In this document: positions 57,613-64,000 of the stretch, piece after piece
Numbering within the stretch: position 1 is the first letter of the stretch
Layout: each line of letters opens with the position of its first letter
NCBI RefSeq assembly: GCF_016743815.1
Contig: NZ_CP061035.1
Span: forward strand, 3,407,001 to 3,471,000
Length of the DNA: 64,000 nt
Direction: 5' to 3'
From: Sphingomonas aliaeris
GTDB lineage: Bacteria; Pseudomonadota; Alphaproteobacteria; Sphingomonadales; Sphingomonadaceae
Made by a program: the position numbers and the translations under genes
The notes under the pieces: model-generated
What the model saw: only the letters and a program-made list of their open reading frames with translations
What the model was told of the DNA's origin: nothing
Database searches by the model: none

Positions 57613-58247
57613 GCGGCGACTATCACGGTTCTCGTCTGGAGATGGACGCCCGGCGCGGCGGCGTGTGGTCTGCGCTGTGGCGCTACTTCTTCCGCAACCG
57701 GATCGCCGCGAACGCCTGCGTGCTCGATCTGGGCGCGGGATATGGGGATTTCATCAACACCGTCGTCGCGCGCCGGCGGATTGCAGTCGATACCTGGCCC
57801 GGTCTGGTGCAGCAGGTCGATGCAGGCGTCGAAGCGATCGTGGGCCCGGTCGACGATCTTGGAGCCATCGGCGACGGCGCGGTCGATTACGCATTCGCTT
57901 CCAACCTATTCGAGCATCTGCCGCAGGACGTGTTCGTTGCCGCCTTGGCCGAAATCCGGCGGACCCTCGCGCCCGGCGGCACGCTCACCATATTGCAGCC
58001 GAACTACCGCTATGCGTACCGCGAGTATTTCGACGATTACACGCATGTCGCGGTCTATTCGCATGTCAGCCTGGCCGATCTGTTGCGCGCGCACGGCTGG
58101 AACATCCTTGAGGTTCGCCCCCGTTTCCTGCCGCTGACGGTCAAGTCGCGATTGCCGACGTGGCCGGTGCTGATCGCGGCCTATCTATGGTCGCCGATCA
58201 AGCCGATGGGCAAGCAGATGCTCGTCGTCGCGCAGCCGGCGCGATGA
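57609..58247 (+). CDS. class I SAM-dependent methyltransferase
   Basis: This 212-residue methyltransferase has motif I in ACVLDLGAGYGDFINTVVAR (about residues 37-56). DYAFASNLFEHLPQDVFVAA and LAPGGTLTILQPNYRYAYRE follow. Both ends overlap the neighbouring genes (ATGA junctions at 57609 and 58244), so it belongs to the GT2-GT-C-GtrA operon. It may methylate a glycan or lipid-linked sugar. The upstream methyltransferase at 36623 is a functional counterpart in the other cluster. Confidence 0.85.
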   Translation: MSGDYHGSRLEMDARRGGVWSALWRYFFRNRIAANACVLDLGAGYGDFINTVVARRRIAVDTWPGLVQQVDAGVEAIVGPVDDLGAIGDGAVDYAFASNLFEHLPQDVFVAALAEIRRTLAPGGTLTILQPNYRYAYREYFDDYTHVAVYSHVSLADLLRAHGWNILEVRPRFLPLTVKSRLPTWPVLIAAYLWSPIKPMGKQMLVVAQPAR

Positions 58248-59812
58248 ACGTAGCGGTCGATCGCGACACCAAGGATCGCAACGCATTGCCGATCGGGATG
58301 GAGCGCAAGCGTTGGGTGCTGCGCGCGGGACTGGCGCTGACGATCGGGCTATTGCTGTTTAACGTGGCGAAGTTGCTGGTCGCGGCCTGGCTTGCGCTCG
58401 ATTACGCCTATGACCTCGACTATGGCGAGGGCATAGTCTGGCAGCAGATGCGGAACATGCTGGCGGGAACGGGCTACGCCCCGCTCCGCACCTATCCGGC
58501 GATAGTCTATCATTATCCGCCGGTGTATCATCTTACGACCGCAGCATTGGCATGGGCGGCGGGCATAGACGAGCTGCTCGCCGGGCGGCTCGTGTCGCTG
58601 TTATCGACATTCGCCTCGATGCTGTTCGTCGGAATGTTGACATATTCCGCGGTCTCGAAGGACGAAAGCACGGTCGTGCGCTGGCTGTCGGCGGGAGTGG
58701 CGGCGGCGTGCCTCGCGATGAATTCGACGATCGTCGAATGGGCGGTGCTGATGCGAGTCGATATGCTCGGCTGCGCGCTGACGCTGGGCGGGCTGGTCCT
58801 GAGCGTACGCGCGTTCACCCGACCGACGCTGGTGCCGCTGGCCGCGCTCGTGTTCGTGCTTGCTGTCTATACCAAACAGACGAACATCGCCGGGCCAGCC
58901 GCAGCCTTCGTCGCGCTGTGGTTTATCCGCCCCCGATCAGCCCTGGCGCTGCTTGGCTGGTGCGCGGGACTGGGCCTGATTGCGCTCGCGGTTCTGACGC
59001 TCACGACCGAAGGCGGGTTTCTGCGTCACATCCTGTTCTACAACGTCAACCGGCTCGATTGGAAGCGCTGGCAATTGCTGATGGAGGTCATGCCATCGCA
59101 GGCGCCGCTGATCGCAGCCGCCTGTTTCGCGATCTACGCCGCTTGGCGCCGGCTGGCCGAAGGAGGGTACGCAGCACTGAGGACCCGGACGGGTGGGGAC
59201 GAAACCAATGCGACGTTGTTGCTGTTGCTGTCGTTCGTCGCGGTGAAAACGGCGATGCTGCCCATGATCCTAAAATCCGGATCGAGCACCAATTATCTTA
59301 TCGAATGGTCGTGTGGAATCGCTACGTTGGCCGGGCTTGCTGCGGTGCCGGTCTTGCGAGTGGCGCATCGCGGCGATGCATGGCCATCCCCGATACTTGT
59401 CGCCTGCCTGACGATCGCGCTGCCGATCTCTGCATGGTGGACTCCGGCAGTAAACATCGATCGCCCGGCGCTACGTGCGCGGGATGTGCGGATGGCGGGA
59501 ATCGTGAATCGCATCCGCGCCTCCGCCAAACCTGTCGTGACCGACGACATGGTGCTTCTTATCCGGGCGGGCAGGCCGGTCGAATACGAACCCGCGATCG
59601 CCGCAGAGCTGGGCTATAGCGGGGTGTATGACGAGGCGGGGTTCGTGGCGAAGATCCGCCGCGGCGACTTCGGCTTCTTCCTGACGCGGGGCGACCGATC
59701 GAGCCGGCTGTTCAACGAACGCTACAATCCACGCGTCGCGGATGCGATCGACGCCGTCTATCCGCTGAAAGAGCGCGACGGCGATCTCGTGTTCCACCTG
59801 CCGTCGCGATGA
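58244..59812 (+). CDS. GT-C-like multi-pass membrane protein (family 39-type)
   Basis: This 522-residue protein has about ten helices. The first periplasmic loop carries DLDYGEGIVWQQMRNMLAGT (about residues 58-77), the acidic pattern of GT-C transferases using lipid-phosphate sugars. YHYPPVYHLTTAALAWAAGI and VLMRVDMLGCALTLGGLVLS follow. The C-terminal soluble part (VTDDMVLLIRAGRPVEYEPA) faces the periplasm. It overlaps the methyltransferase and the GtrA gene, so all four genes are co-translated. Confidence 0.82.
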   Translation: MNVAVDRDTKDRNALPIGMERKRWVLRAGLALTIGLLLFNVAKLLVAAWLALDYAYDLDYGEGIVWQQMRNMLAGTGYAPLRTYPAIVYHYPPVYHLTTAALAWAAGIDELLAGRLVSLLSTFASMLFVGMLTYSAVSKDESTVVRWLSAGVAAACLAMNSTIVEWAVLMRVDMLGCALTLGGLVLSVRAFTRPTLVPLAALVFVLAVYTKQTNIAGPAAAFVALWFIRPRSALALLGWCAGLGLIALAVLTLTTEGGFLRHILFYNVNRLDWKRWQLLMEVMPSQAPLIAAACFAIYAAWRRLAEGGYAALRTRTGGDETNATLLLLLSFVAVKTAMLPMILKSGSSTNYLIEWSCGIATLAGLAAVPVLRVAHRGDAWPSPILVACLTIALPISAWWTPAVNIDRPALRARDVRMAGIVNRIRASAKPVVTDDMVLLIRAGRPVEYEPAIAAELGYSGVYDEAGFVAKIRRGDFGFFLTRGDRSSRLFNERYNPRVADAIDAVYPLKERDGDLVFHLPSR

Positions 59813-60216
59813 GGATTGGGCAAGCCGATGTCGGCGCGATCGGGCAGTTGCTGCGCTTCGGTATCGCGGGGCTTGCCTCGGCGTCGATCTATGGCGGCGT
59901 GTATCTGGCGCTGGCTGCCCGTGTGCCCGCCGCCCACGCGACCCTGGCCGTACCGCCAGCCTTCGCCATTGCGCTGACGTTCAGCTATGCGCTGCACAGC
60001 CTTTGGAGCTTTCGTGGGCACGGGCGTCGTCCGGACGGTGGCCTGCGTCCGCTTCGCTTCCTGATCGTGCAGCTGGCGCAGCTCGGCACCAATATCGCGG
60101 TGACATGGTTACTGACGTTCTGGCTCGGCACGCCAGCGTGGGTGCCGCTCCTCCTGGCGATCCTGATCGTGCCGTTGGCGAGCTTCTATCTGCAGCGAAC
60201 CTGGGTGTTTGGCTAG
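59809..60216 (+). CDS. GtrA family membrane protein
   Basis: This 135-residue four-helix GtrA/DPMS3-type protein (LLRFGIAGLASASIYGGVYL, VPPAFAIALTFSYALHSLWS, VQLAQLGTNIAVTWLLTFWL, then LASFYLQRTWVFG) is similar in plan to the one at 37367-37795. It is the last gene of the overlapping operon beginning at 56509. It probably aids transfer of polyprenyl-linked sugars. Confidence 0.9.
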   Translation: MRIGQADVGAIGQLLRFGIAGLASASIYGGVYLALAARVPAAHATLAVPPAFAIALTFSYALHSLWSFRGHGRRPDGGLRPLRFLIVQLAQLGTNIAVTWLLTFWLGTPAWVPLLLAILIVPLASFYLQRTWVFG

Positions 60217-60284
60217 GGTTCGGGCTTTGTCACCTGAAGCTGGAAGGCGGTGACTCCCGTGAGCATGAATCGGGTTTTGGCAGC

Positions 60285-60314
60285 AAAAAGCCGCCAGCCT
60301 TTCGGCCAGCGGCT
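60285..60314 (-). terminator. rho-independent terminator of the PEP-CTERM gene
   Basis: Read on the minus strand, AAGCCGCTGGCC, a GAAA loop and GGCTGGCGGCTT form a stem with two G-U pairs. A run of five T residues (60285-60289 on the plus strand as A) follows. It lies about 25 bases past the stop of the PEP-CTERM gene and may also stop the convergent GtrA operon. Confidence 0.8.
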
Positions 60315-60338
60315 TAATCTCACCTGTTCGGATGAGGC

Positions 60339-61055
60339 TTACGCGAACTTGACGCTCGTCTTGACCTTGCGGCTACGCGATGCGGCACCAATCATGCCGA
60401 AGCCGAGGATCATCATGCCCCAGGTCGCTGGTTCCGGAACTGCGCCAGTCGGCTGGTATGTCAGCCCCTGAAGCGTCGAACCATCGATAATGCCGAACGT
60501 GCCGAGATTATTGAAGGCCGTCGCATTGGTACGGAAGATGTACGTAGCGCTGTTCTGGTTGCCCGTCAGACCGTTCGCCCCGAACTCCACCGTGACGACC
60601 GATCCCGACGGCGAACGACCGAAGCTGGTGGTCGACCCGCTCGGGGTTCCGTTAGCGAGCGTCGGATTGTTCGCCGCGATGAACAGGCCCGCGCCGTCGG
60701 GATCCGGACCAGAAGCATATCCGTCAACCAGATATGCGCCGAAATCACTGACCGTGAAGCTGCGGATTTCCTGGCTGCTGATCGCGCCAGCCCCGGTCCG
60801 GAGAACCTGGAAATAGAAATCCAGCGTGCCCAACGTATTCCGATAGACAGCCTGATTGAAGGTGGCCGCAAACGTGAACGCCTGGCCCGAAGTGACCTGG
60901 CTCGCCAGCAGCGTGCCCTGGCCAGCCGGCACACCGGCGGTCGGCGCGACGCCCGTGCTGCCCGCGACCAGAACGGCGGCGTTTGCCGACGTTGCCACGG
61001 TGCTCAGCGCAGCAGCGGCAACGGCCGCCAAAATATATCTCGTCATGACATCCAT
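60339..61055 (-). CDS. PEP-CTERM sorting domain protein
   Basis: This 238-residue exported protein has a signal peptide (RYILAAVAAAALSTVATSAN). A beta-rich body of about 185 residues follows. The C-terminal sorting signal is AVPEPATWGMMILGFGMIGA (about residues 206-225) followed by a basic tail, the canonical exosortase substrate. Such proteins are processed and anchored or secreted with exopolysaccharide. Met4 (61046) is an alternative start. No exosortase is in the window. Confidence 0.93.
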   Translation of the reverse strand: MDVMTRYILAAVAAAALSTVATSANAAVLVAGSTGVAPTAGVPAGQGTLLASQVTSGQAFTFAATFNQAVYRNTLGTLDFYFQVLRTGAGAISSQEIRSFTVSDFGAYLVDGYASGPDPDGAGLFIAANNPTLANGTPSGSTTSFGRSPSGSVVTVEFGANGLTGNQNSATYIFRTNATAFNNLGTFGIIDGSTLQGLTYQPTGAVPEPATWGMMILGFGMIGAASRSRKVKTSVKFA

Positions 61056-61144
61056 ACTCCCATTTTTATTTTGCTACTCGCACCTTTCTCGCAAATTCCG
61101 CCCTGTTTGAAGCGATCTTAACGTGGCCCGTGCAAATGATTACA

Positions 61145-61160
61145 TGCAAGACCCACACCA
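61145..61160 (-). promoter_or_regulatory. candidate sigma-54 promoter of the PEP-CTERM gene
   Basis: On the minus strand TGGTGTGGGTCTTGCA carries the invariant GG (-24) and GC (-12) at the correct 12-base spacing and ends in TTGCA. The start codon is 90 bases downstream. PEP-CTERM genes are often under RpoN/PrsR-type control in other proteobacteria. No activator site was identified. Confidence 0.4.
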
Positions 61161-61381
61161 CTGGCGGAAAACCGGCGTTTTTTTCTTGCGAGTATTGAAA
61201 CTGTAAGCGGGAGCGACAGGTTTCGGAGTTTCCAGTCGTAAGAATCTGTTGCGATACAGCAATTTCGGCGCGCCCGACCGTATCCAAGTGATGGCTGGAG
61301 CTCCAGCCGACTACCGAGTGTTGGTGGGAGACGACCAGTACCACGAGCCAGCGGCCAGAGGTTCGATCCCTGTGCAGGGCG

Positions 61382-61618
61382 TCAAATCTCGTCGGATCCT
61401 CGTTCGACATGGATGCGGAGCATGAACCGGGTTGCCGCGATCAGCAGGACCATCACGATGAGGTAGACCAGAGTGACAATAGTTCGCGCTGTCCAGCCGG
61501 CGGCACATCCGACGCTATCGCCGTAACAGGCGTATGTCGCAACGTAGAGGGCAAGAAGATACGCCAGCGTCGATACGACAGCCAAGGTAACCGACACGCC
61601 CCGGATGACCATGATCAT
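61382..61618 (-). CDS. small membrane protein of unknown function
   Basis: This 78-residue protein has two hydrophobic segments (VSVTLAVVSTLAYLLALYVA and TIVTLVYLIVMVLLIAATRF) separated by a short cysteine-containing loop (TYACYGDSVGCAAG). A charged tail follows. I recognise no family. The start at 61618 (MIMVIRG) was preferred because the in-frame extension to 61672 is not protein-like. Confidence 0.6.
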   Translation of the reverse strand: MIMVIRGVSVTLAVVSTLAYLLALYVATYACYGDSVGCAAGWTARTIVTLVYLIVMVLLIAATRFMLRIHVERGSDEI

Positions 61619-61717
61619 ATCCCGCCTGCTTTTGGCGACTCCGTGGCGGTTTATCCATCCGACCGGCGGCACCCGAAGTATCGCTACTCATAAGCCATTT
61701 GATCTAAGATGGTTTCT

Positions 61718-61794
61718 TGGTCGGGGCGACAGGATTCGAACCTGCGACCCCCACACCCCCAGTGTGATGCGCTACCAGGCTGCGCTACGCCCCG
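61718..61794 (-). tRNA. tRNA-Pro (anticodon GGG)
   Basis: On the minus strand it starts CGGGGCGTAGCGCAGCCTGG. It has the anticodon stem-loop TCACA-CTGGGGG-TGTGG with anticodon GGG, a T-arm with GGTTCGAATCC, acceptor pairing with CGCCCCG and an encoded CCA at 61718-61720. Confidence 0.97.
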
Positions 61795-62003
61795 ACCGAG
61801 GCGGCGCGTTTATGCGGGAGTGGCGTGCGATGCAAGCGCCGTCGTGATTCGCCGGGTGTCGCCTAAGACGACACTGAGCCCGCCGCCGGTGCGGCAGGGG
61901 TTGGAACCAACCGATTGTTGCACCGTCAACTCTATGATGATAGCGCGCGGCGCTTGTAGCGTGGGGCCTCCCTGCCCCGCCACCCGTCCATTCAGGTATA
62001 CGC

Positions 62004-62348
62004 ATGTTGATCCCCCAAGCCTTTGCCCAGACCGCGGGCGGCGCCGCAGCCAATGGCGGCGCCCTCGGCATGTTCGCGAGCATCGCGCCTTTGCTGCTCG
62101 TCTTCGTCGTATTCTATTTCCTGATGATCCGTCCGCAGCAGAAGCGCGTTAAGGCGCAGCAAATGAAGATCGACGCGGTGAAGAAGGGCGATTCGGTCGT
62201 GACCGCGGGCGGTATCCTGGGCAAGATCACCAAGGTCGATGACAGCGTCGCCGAAGTCGAGATCGCGCCGAACGTGCGCATCCGCGTGGTCAAGGCGACG
62301 TTGAGCGACGTGACCGGCGCCGGTACCGCCAAGCCCGCGAACGACTGA
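62004..62348 (+). CDS. yajC: preprotein translocase subunit YajC
   Basis: This 114-residue single-pass inner-membrane protein of the SecDF-YajC complex has a helix at about residues 24-43 (FASIAPLLLVFVVFYFLMIR). RPQQKRVKAQQMKIDAVKKG and VVTAGGILGKITKVDDSVAE follow in the cytoplasmic domain. It precedes secD by eight bases and secF follows, the standard operon. Confidence 0.96.
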   Translation: MLIPQAFAQTAGGAAANGGALGMFASIAPLLLVFVVFYFLMIRPQQKRVKAQQMKIDAVKKGDSVVTAGGILGKITKVDDSVAEVEIAPNVRIRVVKATLSDVTGAGTAKPAND

Positions 62349-62356
62349 GCCCGATC

Positions 62357-63949
62357 ATGCTCGATTTCCCGCGCTGGAAAGTGCTGTCGATCCTGGGGTT
62401 CATCGGCGCGCTGATGCTGCTGGCGGTGCCCAGCTTCCTGCCCGATTCCGTCACCAACAAATGGGGTTCGTTCCCGCATCCCAAGATCAATCTGGGACTC
62501 GATCTGGCAGGCGGTTCGTACCTGCTGCTGGAAGCGGACACGACGGAACTGGCGCGCACGCGGCTCGACAATATGCGCAACAGCATCACCGATGCGATGC
62601 GCACCGCACCGGCGATCCAGATCGGCGACATCGCCAGCGACGGCAAGCAGCTAAGCTTCCTGCTGCGCGACGTGACGCAACTCGACGCGGCGCGCGAGCG
62701 GCTCAACAAGCTGACCGCAGGCGCCGGCATGACCGGGCAGCGCGACTGGGATTTGAGCGTCGTGGATTCGACGCGTATCGTGATGACGCCGACCAAGGCG
62801 GGCTTCGACCAGGCGGTGAAGGAAGCGATGAGCACCGCGACGGACGTGGTGCGGACGCGTATCGACAAGCTGGGAACGCGCGAACCCACGATCATCGGCC
62901 AGGGCGCGGACCGCATCGTCGTGCAGGTGCCGGGGCTGAACGATCCCAAGGCGCTGAAGGAATTGCTCGGCAAGACCGCCAAGCTCGAATTCAAGATGGT
63001 CGACGAGACGCAGGTCGACCCGACCACCAAGGCGCTGCCGGTGGGCACGCAATTGCTCAACTATCCCGAGGGCGGTCCGCAGGCGAAGATCCTCGTCAAG
63101 CGCCGCGCGATCCTGACCGGTGACCAGCTGGTCAGCGCGACGCAGGGGTTCAAGCCCGAGGATAACAGCCAGCCGATCGTCAATTTCTCGTTCGACAGCA
63201 CCGGCGGGCGTATCTTCGCCAAGATCACGCAGGAAAATATCGGCAAGCGCTTCGCCGTCGTGGTCGACAATCAGGTTATCTCGGCACCGCGCATCAACAC
63301 CGCCATCCTGGGCGGCGCCGGCTATATCGAAGGCAGCTTCACCGTCGCCTCGGCCAACAACCTCGCCATCTCGCTCAGCTCAGGCAAGCTGCCGGTCGCG
63401 CTGAAGGTGATCGAGGAACGCACCGTCGGGCCGGATCTCGGCGCGGATTCGATCCGGGCGGGTATCCTTGCCTCGGTCATCGCGGTCGTCGCGGTGGTCG
63501 TGTTCATGCTGCTGACCTATGGCCGGTTCGGCGTCTATGCGAACATCGCCGTCGTCATCAACGTCGTCATCATCATCGGCGTGCTGGCGCTGCTGAACGG
63601 TACGCTGACGCTGCCGGGTATCGCCGGCTTCGTGCTGACGATCGGTACGGCGGTCGACGCCAACGTGCTGATCAACGAGCGCATCCGCGAGGAACGCCGC
63701 CGCGGCCGCAAGGTCGTGCAGGCGGTCGAACTCGGCTATAAGGAAGCGAGCCGGACGATTTTCGAGGCGAACGTGACGCATGCAATCTCGGGCGTCATCA
63801 TGCTGTTGCTCGGCTCGGGCCCGGTCAAGGGCTTCGCGGTCGTGCTGCTGATCGGCATCGCCACGTCGGTGTTCACCGCCGTCGTCTTCACCCGGATGCT
63901 GGTCGCGCTGTGGCTGCGCAAGAACCGCCCCACCGACATCAACATTTGA
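62357..63949 (+). CDS. secD: protein translocase subunit SecD
   Basis: This 530-residue inner-membrane protein uses the proton-motive force to complete protein export. It has a first helix (about residues 10-28). The periplasmic P1 region carries KINLGLDLAGGSYLLLEADT (about 42-61). The C-terminal five-helix domain has LGADSIRAGILASVIAVVAV, GIAGFVLTIGTAVDANVLIN (with the proton-relay Asp) and ERIREERRRGRK. The gene is complete and lies between yajC and secF. Confidence 0.97.
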   Translation: MLDFPRWKVLSILGFIGALMLLAVPSFLPDSVTNKWGSFPHPKINLGLDLAGGSYLLLEADTTELARTRLDNMRNSITDAMRTAPAIQIGDIASDGKQLSFLLRDVTQLDAARERLNKLTAGAGMTGQRDWDLSVVDSTRIVMTPTKAGFDQAVKEAMSTATDVVRTRIDKLGTREPTIIGQGADRIVVQVPGLNDPKALKELLGKTAKLEFKMVDETQVDPTTKALPVGTQLLNYPEGGPQAKILVKRRAILTGDQLVSATQGFKPEDNSQPIVNFSFDSTGGRIFAKITQENIGKRFAVVVDNQVISAPRINTAILGGAGYIEGSFTVASANNLAISLSSGKLPVALKVIEERTVGPDLGADSIRAGILASVIAVVAVVVFMLLTYGRFGVYANIAVVINVVIIIGVLALLNGTLTLPGIAGFVLTIGTAVDANVLINERIREERRRGRKVVQAVELGYKEASRTIFEANVTHAISGVIMLLLGSGPVKGFAVVLLIGIATSVFTAVVFTRMLVALWLRKNRPTDINI

Positions 63950-63962
63950 TCGGCGAAATCCA

Positions 63963-64000
63963 ATGCGCCTGCTGAAACTCGTACCCGACAATACCAACCT
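63963..64000 (+). CDS. secF: protein translocase subunit SecF (N-terminus only)
   Basis: An ATG at 63963 opens MRLLKLVPDNTN and runs off the window edge. The position 13 bases after secD and the LLKLVPDNT opening match SecF of sphingomonads. Only 12 residues are available. Confidence 0.75.
   Translation, partial: MRLLKLVPDNTN

Overview
The window reads as a chromosomal segment of a high-GC alphaproteobacterium of the order Sphingomonadales, most likely Sphingomonas or a close relative. Supporting features are a CcrM-type GANTC methyltransferase, the alphaproteobacterial form of SspB, a 41-residue aa3-oxidase subunit IV, a split PntA1/PntA2/PntB transhydrogenase, PEP-CTERM proteins and many short GC-rich palindromic intergenic repeats. 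There is no rRNA, CRISPR array or prophage. Two tRNAs (Val-TAC, Pro-GGG) and one insertion sequence are present.

Layout. 0.3-3.7 kb: gmk, two tandem glycine-rich membrane miniproteins, fumC, sspB. 3.7-8.3 kb: histidine operon hisB-(yciI)-hisH-hisA-hisF-(mini PEP-CTERM ORF)-hisE-HIT, split by palindromic repeats. 8.6-15.0 kb: amino-acid permease, PfkB kinase, large hybrid histidine kinase. 15.1-20.0 kb: dapF, DUF2855, MOSC, DUF6456, XRE and MarR regulators. 20.2-23.8 kb: transhydrogenase operon with an embedded PH-domain gene and a CoxIV gene. 24-27.4 kb: sigma-54 response regulator, bestrophin, folP. 27.5-32.3 kb: ccrM, rnhB, thiD, DUF1272, glmM. 32.4-39.7 kb: DAACS symporter, VapBC, and a polyprenol-glycosylation type cluster (GT2, methyltransferase, GtrA, GT-C-like membrane protein) interrupted by an IS110 element. 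39.7-45.7 kb: marC-folD-DUF167-yggT-tonB operon, argB, YhhQ, NupC. 45.8-55.4 kb: a 1117-residue GH18-like/NodB/GT2 protein, TonB receptor, alpha-hydroxy-acid oxidase, M1 peptidase. 56.5-60.2 kb: a second GT2-methyltransferase-GT-C-GtrA operon with every junction overlapping. 60.3-64 kb: PEP-CTERM protein, tRNA-Pro, yajC-secD-secF.

The most striking observation is the IS110 element at 35417-36577. Its 200-nt left non-coding end can be read as a complete bridge RNA with a 5' hairpin, a target loop and a donor loop. The target-loop guides match the two halves of the palindromic repeat into which the element is inserted, and the donor-loop guides match the element's own ends. The guide arrangement is that of the known IS110/IS621 mechanism, so here a mobile element appears to be programmed against its host's dispersed repeats. 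Other notable points are a copy of the same repeat family inserted in frame inside thiD, and six GANTC sites plus a perfect DnaA box in the 202 bp upstream of ccrM.

At least seven genes are broken or scrambled by single-base indels (hisH, the histidine kinase, folP, a GT2, a GT-C-like gene, the M1 peptidase and, in compensated form, the DAACS symporter), and an eighth (tonB-like) probably is. Several breaks are one base too many in a G or C run. Sequencing error explains this better than gene decay, because hisH and folP are housekeeping genes whose sequence is otherwise perfect.
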